The notes under the pieces were generated by a model that did no database searches, was not told the DNA's origin, and worked only from the letters and a program-made list of their open reading frames with translations. A stretch of 64,000 bases of DNA, taken from positions 124,001 to 188,000 of the forward strand of contig NZ_JAMXSF010000003.1 in the NCBI RefSeq assembly GCF_024124545.1, read 5' to 3'. Shown piece after piece: positions 15,138 through 24,287 of the stretch; the first letter of the stretch is position 1; each line of letters starts with the position of its first letter. The DNA is from Pseudoalteromonas sp. XMcav2-N. GTDB lineage: Bacteria; Pseudomonadota; Gammaproteobacteria; Enterobacterales; Alteromonadaceae. The position numbers and the translations under genes were made by a program.

Positions 15138-17927
15138 TTAGAAAGAAGTGTATGTAAAGCCGAGCTCGAAAGAGCGGCCATATTGCTCATACTGGAAGTT
15201 GTACTTTTGCTCGCCATGATAAATGTACAGCGGTTCATCGGTCAGGTTAATGGCATTGAAGTACACCTGCATTTGCTCAGTGAAATAGTATTTAACACTT
15301 AAGTCCAGCTGCATATGGTCGTCCTGATATACACGGGCATCGTTTTCTGTGCTCAGGTAAGCTTTACTTTTGTAGTTACCGCTCAGACGCGCACTCACGG
15401 AGTCATCTTCATATCCCACCATCAGGTTCGCCACGGTATCTGACTGGCGGGTCAGCTTGTCATCGGCGTCAATTAAGGTGGTATTGGCAGAAAGCATCAA
15501 CCCATTTTTAAAGTTTTTGCTGTAAGCAAGCTCAATACCTGTCAGATCTGCCTCGCCACCATTAACGTACTGCATAACTTTCTTATAACCAGCCCATTGG
15601 GCCTGATCTTGCACTTCCTGTTCAGTAATGAAGTTATCGATTTGCTTGTAGAACAAACCCGCTGACATAACCCCAATGCTGCCTGTGTAGTATTCAACAG
15701 ACAAATCTAAGTTGTGAGACTCGTAAGGGTCCAGATCGGGGTTGCCTACCTCCCCCTCTCGCTCAGTCACGACCTGTCCGTCGTCTTCATCCGTTTCGCT
15801 TTCCAGTAGCTGATAAGCAGCAGCTTCCTCAAACCCCGGGCGGGCAATCGTTTGCGTATAAGCAAATCGGGAAATCACATTGTCTGCCAGCTCATAACGC
15901 AGAGTCAGGTTTGGCATCAGGTGATCATATGATTTATCTACTTCCCAGGAACTGATATTGACCTGTTCACTGTCGGTTAGCTTGTCATTTTCAAGTGCAA
16001 CCCGATAGCCACGGGTAGTGTAGTCGGTGTCCTCATATCGGACACCCGTGATCAAATTAAGTTTACCAAAATCTATGTTAATCATGGTATATAACGCACT
16101 GACCGTTTCTTCAGAGCGATAGCTACGTCCTTTAGACTCTATACTGGTTTCCTGGTCATTACGCTCGAAGGCACTTTTGTTATTTGCAAAATAGCTCTGC
16201 AGTGCCTGCTCTGACATACCCGGACCAAAGTCACCCAGGTTATATTCAGGTGCGACAGTCTTGAACTGCTCTGCCGTCACATCATCAAATCCGCCGTCAT
16301 AGACGACCGCGTTGACTGAGTTGAATTTTTCACGGTCGCGATATTTAACTCCAAATTTAAGCTCTGCATTATGACCTGAAATCACTAAATCTTTTGTCAG
16401 GTCCAGCTTAAAACTGGTCGCTTCGTCTTCACTCAGGTTATTTTCATGAACGATTTCATCCAGTTCGAAGCCATTTAATTGATGAGCGCCTTCACTGCGA
16501 GACAAAGTAGGCGTATCACCCAGGCTGACATACCCCAGTGTCAGGTCCTCAGCCGCAAATGCCATATCTAAACGGTCAGGCTCCTGCTCATCTGACTTTG
16601 AGTACACCAGGCTGTACTCTATAAACCAATCGCTGACCAAATGCTCACCACCGGCCACCACAGACAAGATGCTTTGCTCTTCATACCTGTCTTTGCTGTC
16701 CCGATCCATTTCGGCACCACTGAAGTAGGCCATAGTATCGTCAGATTGATCGCTCAGATACTCGCCTTTGTCGAACTTGTATTCGTTACGCAGACGGAAT
16801 TCGTTATCCGAGAATTCACTGTACATGGTTCTCAGGTAATACTTATTGAACAGACCCTGGTGCAGATCCAGATTCAGTGCAGCCCCCAGACGTTCACGCG
16901 TGATGGTATACAGACGCTGCTCAATTTCCTCAGCACCAAAAAATGCCACTTCCTCACCTGTATTGGCATCGTCCATTTCCAGTTCCATCCAGCCACCATC
17001 GGTTTCCATATTATGCGAGCCAAACTTGCGCTCGAACCAGGAGACCGCGGTTGCAACACCCAGCTGTGTCTGGCTGCTGATCTCATAGATATCACTGTAA
17101 CTTGCCGACAATTTAGGGCTGCTCTTCTCGACCTGCTCATTGTAGGCCCCCTGCACCGTAAAGCTATAGCTTTCCCCTTCGCGGTCAAACGCACTTAAGC
17201 TTTTCACTTCAATACTGCCACCAATCGCATTCGCATCCATATCAGGCGTGACTGTCTTGCTCACTTCCAGACTCTGAATAATTTCGCTCGGAAGTACGTC
17301 CATGGCTACACTGCGTACACCGCCTTCCGGTGAAGGTACAGCAGCCCCATTGATGGTGACGTTGTTCAGGTTGGGGTCAATGCCCCGGATCCCAACAAAA
17401 CGCCCTTCCCCCTGATCTCGCTCAATAAATAGACCCGGTAAACGTTGCAGCGCTTCTGCTGCATTCTGATCAGGTAATTGACCTATGCTATCTGCACTGA
17501 CAATAGATTTAATACCATCGGCATTTTTCTGTCTGTTCAGGGCTCCGGCCTGCCCTGCACGCTGCCCTTTGACAATAATGTTATCCATTTCGCCCTGATA
17601 GGCACTCAGCACAACTCGTGTCTGAGTAACCTCACTGTCTTTAATTACGACTTGCTGAGTGACAGATTGCGCGCCAATGTAGCGAACTTCCAGCGTGTAA
17701 GTCCCGGCAGGCAGGTTGATGAATCTAAACTCACCATTTCGCTCAGAGCTCACTTCACGGCCCAATTCCTTGATGATGACCTTTGCCCCCTCAAAACGCG
17801 CCTTATTTTGCGCATCAGTCAATTCGCCCTGCAATGTATTCGCTGAGACAGAGGTACTCAGCAGGCCCAGTGCAATGGCAACGCCAGCACAGATTTTCGA
17901 TATACCAGTCGGTAGAGTGTTCTTCAT
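15138..17927 (-). CDS. TonB-dependent outer-membrane receptor
   Basis: A 929-residue receptor. It has a signal peptide (cleavage near ASVSA-NTL region), then a carboxypeptidase-regulatory-like domain (residues about 30-110: GELTDAQNKARFEGAKVII). A plug domain follows (DSIGQLPDQNAAEALQRLPG, then GIRGIDPNLNNVTINGA), and then a 22-strand barrel ending in the terminal Phe of FELGFTYTSF. It imports a large ligand across the outer membrane using TonB energy. The gene order with a secreted phosphatase points to an organophosphate such as a phytate-like or nucleotide ligand, but this is inferred from context only. Confidence 0.93.
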   Translation of the reverse strand: MKNTLPTGISKICAGVAIALGLLSTSVSANTLQGELTDAQNKARFEGAKVIIKELGREVSSERNGEFRFINLPAGTYTLEVRYIGAQSVTQQVVIKDSEVTQTRVVLSAYQGEMDNIIVKGQRAGQAGALNRQKNADGIKSIVSADSIGQLPDQNAAEALQRLPGLFIERDQGEGRFVGIRGIDPNLNNVTINGAAVPSPEGGVRSVAMDVLPSEIIQSLEVSKTVTPDMDANAIGGSIEVKSLSAFDREGESYSFTVQGAYNEQVEKSSPKLSASYSDIYEISSQTQLGVATAVSWFERKFGSHNMETDGGWMELEMDDANTGEEVAFFGAEEIEQRLYTITRERLGAALNLDLHQGLFNKYYLRTMYSEFSDNEFRLRNEYKFDKGEYLSDQSDDTMAYFSGAEMDRDSKDRYEEQSILSVVAGGEHLVSDWFIEYSLVYSKSDEQEPDRLDMAFAAEDLTLGYVSLGDTPTLSRSEGAHQLNGFELDEIVHENNLSEDEATSFKLDLTKDLVISGHNAELKFGVKYRDREKFNSVNAVVYDGGFDDVTAEQFKTVAPEYNLGDFGPGMSEQALQSYFANNKSAFERNDQETSIESKGRSYRSEETVSALYTMINIDFGKLNLITGVRYEDTDYTTRGYRVALENDKLTDSEQVNISSWEVDKSYDHLMPNLTLRYELADNVISRFAYTQTIARPGFEEAAAYQLLESETDEDDGQVVTEREGEVGNPDLDPYESHNLDLSVEYYTGSIGVMSAGLFYKQIDNFITEQEVQDQAQWAGYKKVMQYVNGGEADLTGIELAYSKNFKNGLMLSANTTLIDADDKLTRQSDTVANLMVGYEDDSVSARLSGNYKSKAYLSTENDARVYQDDHMQLDLSVKYYFTEQMQVYFNAINLTDEPLYIYHGEQKYNFQYEQYGRSFELGFTYTSF

Positions 17928-18204
17928 GTTTTTTCTCGCACAGAAAAGGGGTTTTAATAAATTTCGGGACGACCTTAACGGTGCTCAATGAACGAATTAT
18001 TGCAGCCTGATAGAGAACACGACTCATATGCCACCAAATTGAGTGTTTTTACACCACATTGAGCTAAAATGACCCCTGTCAGTGCGGTAACACGGTGGTT
18101 TTTTTGAAATAAATGCGCATATGTCGCATGCTTGCTGACTTGTATGAGCTGTTTTGACCCCGTGACTAAATAGGCGATGATTTCGCCTCTGTGCCGATAT
18201 AAAC
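17928..18204. other. leader region of the TonB receptor operon
   Basis: About 280 bp between the receptor start and the etfA terminator. A clear GAGAAAAAAC site precedes the receptor ATG. I looked for Pho-box direct repeats and found only a poor CTGACA/GTCAT pair near 18067-18085, so phosphate control is not shown by the sequence. Confidence 0.4.
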
Positions 18205-18240
18205 GAAAAAAGCCGCGGCACATAGGTGCTCACGGCTTTA
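18205..18240 (-). terminator. Rho-independent terminator of etfBA
   Basis: Read on the minus strand, AAAGCCG...CGGCTTT with an inner GCAC/GTGC pair makes a stem, followed by a run of Ts and CGT. It starts 18 bp after the etfA stop. Confidence 0.8.
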
Positions 18241-18257
18241 ACAACCAGAATTTGTTG

Positions 18258-19184
18258 TTACAGGGCTTGTTCGAACTGAGGTAAAACCTCGAACAAATCA
18301 GCCACCAGGCCATAGTCTGCCACCTGGAAGATGGGCGCTTCCGGGTCTTTATTGATAGCAACGATGACTTTTGAATCTTTCATACCGGCCAGATGCTGAA
18401 TCGCACCGCTGATCCCCACGGCAATGTACAGGTCTGGCGCTACAATTTTACCCGTCTGACCAACCTGCATATCATTTGGTACGAAGCCTGCGTCAACCGC
18501 AGCACGTGACGCACCAATGGCTGCCCCTAATTTGTCTGCTATGCCTTCCAACAGTGAGAAGTTCTCCCCGTTTTGCATGCCGCGACCGCCAGAAATAACC
18601 ACAGGTGCTGCCGTCAGCTCAGGGCGCTCTGATTCAGTTTGTTCAACACCAACAAAGCTGCTGCTGGTGTTTTCAACCGACGTAGTAAGTGATTCAACAG
18701 CAACAGGGGCTTGCTCACCGGCCGCATCAAACGCACTGGCACGCACGGTGATAACTTTTTGTGCTTCTAATGATTTAACCGTAGCAATGGCGTTACCAGC
18801 ATAGATGGGACGCATAAAGGTGTCTGCATCTACCACGTCTACAATTTCAGAAATTTGCGACTTATCCAGCAAGGCCGCAACGCGAGGCATGATATTTTTG
18901 CCTGTAGTCGATGCCGCAGCCAGAACATGGCTGTAACCTTCAGCAAGTGTGATAACCAAATCCGCTGTGCTTTCAGCCAACTGATGATCAAGCGCGCCGT
19001 CATCCGCCAACTTGACCGCCGTTACGCCTGCGATTTGTGCCGCAGCCTCAGCCACCGATCCAACGTTATGACCCGCGACCAGAACATGGATCTCTGCGCC
19101 AAGCTTGCTCGCCGCATGAACCACTTTTGCCGTTTCTGGCTTTAATACACCATTTTCGTGTTCAGCAATAACTAGTACGCTCAT
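18258..19184 (-). CDS. etfA: electron transfer flavoprotein subunit alpha
   Basis: A 308-residue EtfA. The C-terminal FAD-binding segment is clear: [12 protein letters not shown] (about 198-209), [19 protein letters not shown] and the [14 protein letters not shown] loop. With EtfB it carries electrons from acyl-CoA dehydrogenases to the membrane enzyme Etf-QO. It overlaps etfB by 4 bp and has a strong terminator. The LiuR-like operators upstream of etfB tie it to branched-chain amino acid and fatty acid oxidation. Confidence 0.97.
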   Translation of the reverse strand: MSVLVIAEHENGVLKPETAKVVHAASKLGAEIHVLVAGHNVGSVAEAAAQIAGVTAVKLADDGALDHQLAESTADLVITLAEGYSHVLAAASTTGKNIMPRVAALLDKSQISEIVDVVDADTFMRPIYAGNAIATVKSLEAQKVITVRASAFDAAGEQAPVAVESLTTSVENTSSSFVGVEQTESERPELTAAPVVISGGRGMQNGENFSLLEGIADKLGAAIGASRAAVDAGFVPNDMQVGQTGKIVAPDLYIAVGISGAIQHLAGMKDSKVIVAINKDPEAPIFQVADYGLVADLFEVLPQFEQAL

Positions 19185-19933
19185 GAGATCACCTTAGCTT
19201 CAGTTTTTAGTTTATTAACCAGTTCTTCTACACTTTCAACAACGATACCCGCTTCACGTTTAGCCGGCTCTGCCACACGAACCAGCTCCACACGCGGCGC
19301 CAGATCTACACCCAGCGTATCTGCTGCAATCACATCAAGTGGTTTACGTTTGGCTTTCATAATGTTTGGCAGAGATGCATAGCGCGGCTCATTCAGACGC
19401 AGATCTGTAGTTACAACCGCTGGCAGGTTAAGTGCTACCGTTTGCAGACCACCATCTACTTCACGCGTGACAACCGCTTTGCCGTCAGCAATTTCGACTT
19501 TAGACGCAAACGTGCCCTGAGGGCGTTTAGTAAGTGCTGCTAACATCTGACCAGTTTGATTGTTGTCAGAATCGATAGATTGTTTGCCCAGAATAACCAG
19601 TTCAGGGCTTTCTTGCTCTACCAGCTTTGCCAGTAGTTTAGCAACGTGAAGCGACTCCAGCTTAGCATCTGTTTCAATATGAATGGCTTTGTCAGCGCCC
19701 AGAGCAAGTGCCGTACGCAGTTGTTCCTGACAAGCTTTATCGCCGATTGATACTGCAATTACTTCGCTGGCGGTACCGGCTTCTTTAAGGCGGATTGCTT
19801 CTTCTACCGCTATCTCACAGAACGGGTTCATTGCCATTTTTACATTGGCCAGATCAACATCACTGTTGTCGGCCTTGACTCTTGCCTTGACATTGTAGTC
19901 AATCACGCGTTTGATTGGCACAAGTACTTTCAT
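19181..19933 (-). CDS. etfB: electron transfer flavoprotein subunit beta
   Basis: A 250-residue EtfB, the AMP-binding subunit of the ETF heterodimer. The N-terminus [19 protein letters not shown] and the motif [18 protein letters not shown] are typical, and [16 protein letters not shown] is the ETF beta signature. It is the first gene of etfBA and overlaps etfA by 4 bp. The promoter region is shared with divergent etf-QO and holds two LiuR-like palindromes. Confidence 0.97.
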   Translation of the reverse strand: MKVLVPIKRVIDYNVKARVKADNSDVDLANVKMAMNPFCEIAVEEAIRLKEAGTASEVIAVSIGDKACQEQLRTALALGADKAIHIETDAKLESLHVAKLLAKLVEQESPELVILGKQSIDSDNNQTGQMLAALTKRPQGTFASKVEIADGKAVVTREVDGGLQTVALNLPAVVTTDLRLNEPRYASLPNIMKAKRKPLDVIAADTLGVDLAPRVELVRVAEPAKREAGIVVESVEELVNKLKTEAKVIS

Positions 19934-19964
19934 GGTTACTCCATCATCTGGTTATTCTATAGGG

Positions 19965-19980
19965 CTGACGTAAACGTCAA
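19965..19980. promoter_or_regulatory. LiuR-like operator, etfB side
   Basis: CTGACGTAAACGTCAA is a near-perfect copy of the TTGACGTAAACGTCAA palindrome found 49 bp away. It matches the TTKACGTNNACGTMAA pattern described for the MerR-family regulator LiuR in gammaproteobacteria. It lies 32 bp upstream of the etfB start. Confidence 0.75.
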
Positions 19981-20013
19981 CAAAACAATTTAATGAATCC
20001 AGACTACTTCCTG

Positions 20014-20029
20014 TTGACGTAAACGTCAA
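20014..20029. promoter_or_regulatory. LiuR-like operator, etf-QO side
   Basis: TTGACGTAAACGTCAA is a perfect 16-bp palindrome, 81 bp upstream of the etf-QO start. With the copy at 19965 it forms a pair spanning the divergent promoter. A similar site, TTTACGTTAACGTAAA, precedes the bkd operon at 46700. Confidence 0.8.
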
Positions 20030-20109
20030 CCTAAAATAACCTTAGCTTAACCTTAACAAAACTAAAGCCTCGTTTTAGTTAAACTACCGTCAATCTATGT
20101 GAGGTAAAA

Positions 20110-21759
20110 ATGGTCGAACGCGAAACCATGGAATTTGATGTCGTGATCGTTGGCGCGGGCCCTGCGGGCTTATCGTGCGCGATCCGACTTGCACAACAGG
20201 CACAGGAAAAACAACAAGAACTGATGATCTGTGTCGTTGAAAAAGGCTCAGAGGTCGGAGCACATATTTTGTCTGGTGCTGTCTTTGAAACTAAAGCGCT
20301 GGACGAATTAATCCCGGGTTGGGCTGAAAAAAATGCCCCTGTCACCACAAAAGTGACTGAAGACGAAATCTACCTGTTTAAAGATCAGAGCAAAGCGACC
20401 AGCATCCCGCATTTTGCTGTTCCTAAGACCTTTAAAAATGATGGCAATTATATTGTGTCTATGGGCAATGTCTGTCGCTGGCTGGCTGAGCAGGCTGAGC
20501 AACTGGGTGTGGAAGTATTCCCCGGATTCAGCGCGCACTCGCTGATAGTCGAAGATGATGAAGTGAAAGGCATCATCACCGGTGATATGGGTGTTGGCAA
20601 AGATGGTGAGCCAAAAGACAGTTACATGCCCGGTATGGAACTGAGAGCCAAATACACAGTATTTGCAGAGGGTTGTCGTGGCCACTTGGGCAAACAGCTG
20701 ATCAGCCAGTTCGCCCTGGATAAAGATGCAACCCCTCAGCACTACGGTATTGGCTTTAAAGAGATCTGGCAGATAGACCCTGCAAAACACCAGGAAGGCA
20801 AAGTTGTCCATGGTACGGGCTGGCCGCTCGATAACGAAACCCACGGTGGGTCGTTTATGTATCATGCTGAGAATAATCAAGTCGTAGTCGGATTAATCAT
20901 AGATCTTAACTACAAAAACCCCTACCTGAGCCCGTTTGACGAGTTTCAGCGCATGAAACATCAACAAGTCTTTAAAGACACGCTGGAAGGGGGTGAACGC
21001 GTTGCATACGGTGCCCGAGCGATTGCCAAAGGGGGTCTACATGCGTTGCCTAAAATGCACTTCCCGGGCGGTTTGCTGGTTGGCTGTGATGCCGGTACTC
21101 TGAACTTTGCCAAAATCAAAGGCAATCACACGGCAATGAAGTCGGGTATGATAGCTGCGGATACCATTTTAGCTGCGCTAGGGGAAGAAAACCTTCGCGC
21201 AGATTTAAGCGAGTTTGCCGATAACTTCAAAAGCAGCTGGCTGTATGACGAGCTTTACCAGTCACGTAACTTTGGCCCGGCCATGCACAAGTTTGGTCGC
21301 ATATTGGGTGGTGCCTACAACATGGTTGACCAAAACCTGTTTTCAGGTTCATTGCCATTCACACTCAAAGATACCACGCTGGATCATGCTTCTCTCAGGC
21401 TGGCAAAAGACTCTCAGGAAATTAACTATCCTAAACCGGACGGTAAACTGAGTTTTGACAAGCTGTCGTCTGTGTTTTTATCCAATACTAACCATGAAGA
21501 AGAGCAGCCCTGTCATTTGCAACTTAAAGATGCCTCTATTCCTATCAAGGTAAACCTTGAGCAGTATGCTGAGCCTGCACAGCGTTACTGTCCGGCAGGG
21601 GTGTACGAGGTCAACGAAGATGAAAACGGCGCTAAACAGTTTGTGATTAACGGGCAAAACTGCGTTCACTGTAAGACCTGTGACATCAAAGATCCGAGTC
21701 AAAATATCACCTGGGTGACGCCAGAAGGCGCAGGTGGTCCTAACTATCCCAACATGTAA
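20110..21759 (+). CDS. etfD: electron transfer flavoprotein-ubiquinone oxidoreductase
   Basis: A 549-residue Etf-QO. The FAD fold starts at residue 10 with VVIVGAGPAGLSCAIRLAQ. Near the end, YCPAGVYE and NCVHCKTCDIKDPSQNITWV supply the 4Fe-4S cluster. It moves electrons from reduced ETF to ubiquinone at the inner membrane. ATG 20110 has GTGAGG upstream; a second ATG seven codons later is less well placed. The divergent gene is etfB, and both share LiuR-like sites, so the whole electron path is co-regulated. Confidence 0.96.
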   Translation: MVERETMEFDVVIVGAGPAGLSCAIRLAQQAQEKQQELMICVVEKGSEVGAHILSGAVFETKALDELIPGWAEKNAPVTTKVTEDEIYLFKDQSKATSIPHFAVPKTFKNDGNYIVSMGNVCRWLAEQAEQLGVEVFPGFSAHSLIVEDDEVKGIITGDMGVGKDGEPKDSYMPGMELRAKYTVFAEGCRGHLGKQLISQFALDKDATPQHYGIGFKEIWQIDPAKHQEGKVVHGTGWPLDNETHGGSFMYHAENNQVVVGLIIDLNYKNPYLSPFDEFQRMKHQQVFKDTLEGGERVAYGARAIAKGGLHALPKMHFPGGLLVGCDAGTLNFAKIKGNHTAMKSGMIAADTILAALGEENLRADLSEFADNFKSSWLYDELYQSRNFGPAMHKFGRILGGAYNMVDQNLFSGSLPFTLKDTTLDHASLRLAKDSQEINYPKPDGKLSFDKLSSVFLSNTNHEEEQPCHLQLKDASIPIKVNLEQYAEPAQRYCPAGVYEVNEDENGAKQFVINGQNCVHCKTCDIKDPSQNITWVTPEGAGGPNYPNM

Positions 21760-21766
21760 GTTAAGC

Positions 21767-21789
21767 TGGCAGGTGTCCCTGACCTGCCA
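21767..21789 (+). terminator. first hairpin after etf-QO
   Basis: TGGCAGGT and ACCTGCCA form an 8-bp stem with a 7-nt loop starting 8 bp after the stop. It has no T tract. A canonical terminator follows at 21815, so this one may be a 3' protecting hairpin. Confidence 0.55.
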
Positions 21790-21814
21790 CAAATGCTATT
21801 TATCCTAAATTGCC

Positions 21815-21836
21815 GGGGCAAAATGCCCCTTTTTTT
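21815..21836 (+). terminator. Rho-independent terminator of etf-QO
   Basis: GGGGCA-AAA-TGCCCC forms a 6-bp stem with a 3-nt loop, followed by seven Ts: a canonical terminator 55 bp after the stop. Confidence 0.92.
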
Positions 21837-21876
21837 CTATACTTAAGCAAACGTTTTTTGGAATATGAGGTGCCCT

Positions 21877-22359
21877 ATGGCGCAGCAATCTGAAGTGGTG
21901 TTTCGCTTTTTAGCCGAGCCAACCGACGTGAACTTTGGCGGTAAAGTCCACGGTGGCGTAGTAATGAAATGGATCGATCAGGCGGGCTATGCCTGTGCTG
22001 CAGGCTGGAGTGGCGCCTATTGTGTTACGGTTTCCGTCGCGGGCGTGCGTTTTCACCGCCCAATTTTGGTTGGCCAAATTGTTGAAGTTTCTGCACGCAT
22101 TGCCCATACCGGCAAAACCAGCATGCAAATTTTTATTCAGGTACGTTGTGGCGACCCACAAAAGCAACACATGGTCGAAACCAATCATTGCATCATCAGC
22201 TTTATTGCCATGGACCAAGCTGGCTACCCTATCCCGGTTGCCAAGTATGAAGCGAAAACCCAGGAACAAAAATCGCTGGAACAATATGCCATTAAGATGA
22301 AAGAAATTGCGATTCAGACCGAATCATTGTTACAAAATACACTGGATCAGGGTGACTGA
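21877..22359 (+). CDS. acyl-CoA thioesterase (YciA-like hotdog fold)
   Basis: A 160-residue hotdog-fold thioesterase. NFGGKVHGGVVMKWIDQAGY (about 17-36) carries the Asp in the active-site helix typical of the YciA/BACH group, and VRFHRPILVGQIVEVSARI is the central strand. It hydrolyses acyl-CoA in the cytoplasm. ATG 21877 is chosen because GAGG lies 6 bp upstream; an ATG four codons earlier overlaps that site. A 12-bp hairpin overlaps its stop. Confidence 0.88.
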   Translation: MAQQSEVVFRFLAEPTDVNFGGKVHGGVVMKWIDQAGYACAAGWSGAYCVTVSVAGVRFHRPILVGQIVEVSARIAHTGKTSMQIFIQVRCGDPQKQHMVETNHCIISFIAMDQAGYPIPVAKYEAKTQEQKSLEQYAIKMKEIAIQTESLLQNTLDQGD

Positions 22360-22367
22360 TCCAGTGT
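22339..22367 (+). terminator. hairpin overlapping the thioesterase stop
   Basis: ACACTGGATCAG and CTGATCCAGTGT form a perfect 12-bp stem with a 5-nt loop. The TGA stop (22357-22359) lies in the right arm. It sits between convergent genes and has no T tract. Confidence 0.55.
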
Positions 22368-22399
22368 GTACAGTGGTTTTGCGAGTCTGGTATTTACGC

Positions 22400-23194
22400 T
22401 TAAAAGGTGTACAATGCGCCGATAAAGGCCACATCCATAGTGTCATCACCCACCAGAGGGCTCTTGCTGATAACGCTATCCAGCTCTGTTCTGCTTACAC
22501 TGGCTATCAAGGTAACTTCTGGCGTCAGCTGGTAGTAGGCGTTTAAGCCAAACGTGACGTTCACGGCACTGTCGTCAGTCTGATACGCTGTACGCCCAAC
22601 TGATGCATTGATATTTTTGCCGCTGATCCCGTATACGGTATTCACGTAATCTGAATCCAGCCAGCGCACCTGTGCCTGTGCCGAAATACCAAATCCATGA
22701 GCACTTTCATACAAAGGAACTTCTGCACTGAGTGCAAAATTGGTGGCGTCTGATTCGTCAGACAAATCGGTATGTCCGGATACACCGAACCATAAGAATC
22801 TGGCACCATAGTTCAACACTAACTCACCATCAGGTGCGTCATAGCCGTCAAACACCTTACTGTCTGAGCTGGTGTTACCAAACAGACTATCATACCCTTC
22901 GTTGCGATAGCCAAGACCAGCGTAGGCGGTAAAAGTATCATTCAAGTTCAAAAACTGATAACCGATGGTACTGTCTTCATTGGAAAACCAATTACCTTTT
23001 TTGATGTCGGCCATCGGCACTATCGCCACTTCGTTGCCAACTCCCTTCCAGGGCAAGTCTGCCACTAATACACCTGCACCAATTTTGACTTCCCAGTCAT
23101 CCTGCCCTTGCTCGGAGGCGTTACCATACATGCTTGCCAGACCCAAAAATAAACCGCCAGCCATGGCCACTGAGTTTTTAAATATCCCGATCAT
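22400..23194 (-). CDS. MipA/OmpV family outer-membrane protein
   Basis: A 264-residue beta-barrel protein with signal peptide (AMAGGLFLGLASMYGNASE). The strand pattern and segments such as IGAGVLVADLPWKG, and the terminal aromatic GALYTF, fit the MipA/OmpV family. Members are outer-membrane proteins, in some species scaffolds for murein hydrolases. The role here is unknown. It stands alone and converges on the thioesterase gene. Confidence 0.82.
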   Translation of the reverse strand: MIGIFKNSVAMAGGLFLGLASMYGNASEQGQDDWEVKIGAGVLVADLPWKGVGNEVAIVPMADIKKGNWFSNEDSTIGYQFLNLNDTFTAYAGLGYRNEGYDSLFGNTSSDSKVFDGYDAPDGELVLNYGARFLWFGVSGHTDLSDESDATNFALSAEVPLYESAHGFGISAQAQVRWLDSDYVNTVYGISGKNINASVGRTAYQTDDSAVNVTFGLNAYYQLTPEVTLIASVSRTELDSVISKSPLVGDDTMDVAFIGALYTF

Positions 23195-23449
23195 TCTGAG
23201 CTCCTAGTCTCTAAAAGTGTTATTGCGCTGAGATTGAAAGTTCGGGAGTCTGCCGATAACGGCTAAGCAAATGCGCCGACTTCCCCTTGAACTCCACGTA
23301 CTCATGATGTGATAAAAACATGCAAAACTCAGTGAGGGTCTTGTGAGCAACTGTAACTTTGTGCGCCATACCACAACAGTTATTCACATTTCAGGCGCCT
23401 TCATGTATTTAAGTCACCCATTTTGGAACGGTTTAAATTTATCCAGTGT
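23195..23449. other. intergenic stretch, no gene seen
   Basis: About 250 bp between the divergent ompV-like gene and the REC-PilZ gene. No open frame or known site is clear; the last part leads into a perfect hairpin at 23450. Confidence 0.5.
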
Positions 23450-23473
23450 AGCTCTTACCTGCTGGTAAGAGCT
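23450..23473 (+). promoter_or_regulatory. perfect 10-bp inverted repeat before REC-PilZ gene
   Basis: AGCTCTTACC-TGCT-GGTAAGAGCT lies 52 bp before the GTG start of the REC-PilZ gene. With no T run it is not a normal terminator, so it is either an operator or a 5' leader hairpin. Confidence 0.5.
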
Positions 23474-23525
23474 GTGCTATGATTGCCGCCGGCTTAAATT
23501 GTGGTCAAAGAAAGAGCAAATAGTA

Positions 23526-24287
23526 GTGAGAAATGTCCGGTTTTTAGTGGTAGACGATTGTACCGCAGTGCGCAATGTCGTACGTAATATCATAAAGACA
23601 CGCCTGGGGTCAGATCAGGTGATCATGGCAGCTAATGGTAAGCAGGCAATTCAGATCCTCGAGTCAAAGCCCGTCGACATTATTATTTCTGACTGGCAAA
23701 TGCCTGAAATGAATGGCGAAGAGCTGCTCTACCGAGTCCGCAATAGCGCAAAATTTAAAGACCTGCCTTTTATCATGATGACCTCTAACGGTGAGCGCGA
23801 TTTTGTGATAACCGCGATCAAAAATGGCGTTAGCCACTTTGTCGTCAAGCCGTTTAGGGCAGAAAAACTTGAAGCTGCTGTGAATAAATCCTGGAATGGC
23901 GCTTGTAAACGTAACTCAGTGCGCCATTCTGACTTGCCATCACACGCATTGCGTATTGTTGCATCCGACGCCCTGCTTGAAGCCAAGGTAAATAACATCA
24001 GCCACACCGGTATGCAGGTTTATTCTGATTATGTGGACGCGCTTAAACTATACAAAACCACCGAATTCAACCTGAGCTTTGACAACTTTAACGGCCCTCA
24101 CGCTTTGAGTATTTCCCCTTTGTATGGGTCGATTGTGCGTATAGAAGCAAACGAAGGCCCAGAGCAAGACTGTTTGCTGGGCGTGCGCTTTGAGCTGGAT
24201 AAATGCAGCGAGCAGGTTCGTAAGAACCTGGACAAACTGATGATACACCTGGATAACGCAGCCCCGGACGTGGTAGATAATAATTAG
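23526..24287 (+). CDS. response regulator with REC and PilZ domains
   Basis: A 253-residue protein. The REC domain (residues 1-120) has the acidic pair DD in FLVVDDCTAVR, the phosphoacceptor Asp in IIISDWQMPEMNGEE, the Thr of IMMTSNG and the Lys of FVVKPF. The C-terminal half carries PilZ features: an Arg/Lys-rich patch (KRNSVRHSD) and NNISHTGMQV, which correspond to the c-di-GMP motifs RxxxR and D/NxSxxG, although the first is imperfect. It likely links phosphorylation to c-di-GMP in motility or surface behaviour. GTG 23526 is preferred to an upstream TTG. Confidence 0.85.
   Translation: MRNVRFLVVDDCTAVRNVVRNIIKTRLGSDQVIMAANGKQAIQILESKPVDIIISDWQMPEMNGEELLYRVRNSAKFKDLPFIMMTSNGERDFVITAIKNGVSHFVVKPFRAEKLEAAVNKSWNGACKRNSVRHSDLPSHALRIVASDALLEAKVNNISHTGMQVYSDYVDALKLYKTTEFNLSFDNFNGPHALSISPLYGSIVRIEANEGPEQDCLLGVRFELDKCSEQVRKNLDKLMIHLDNAAPDVVDNN

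Noticed and set aside
18067..18085. Pho-box-like CTGACA/GTCAT pair in the TonB receptor leader
   Set aside because: Only a weak match to the CTGTCAT direct-repeat pattern, wrong spacing and orientation; not enough to claim PhoB control.
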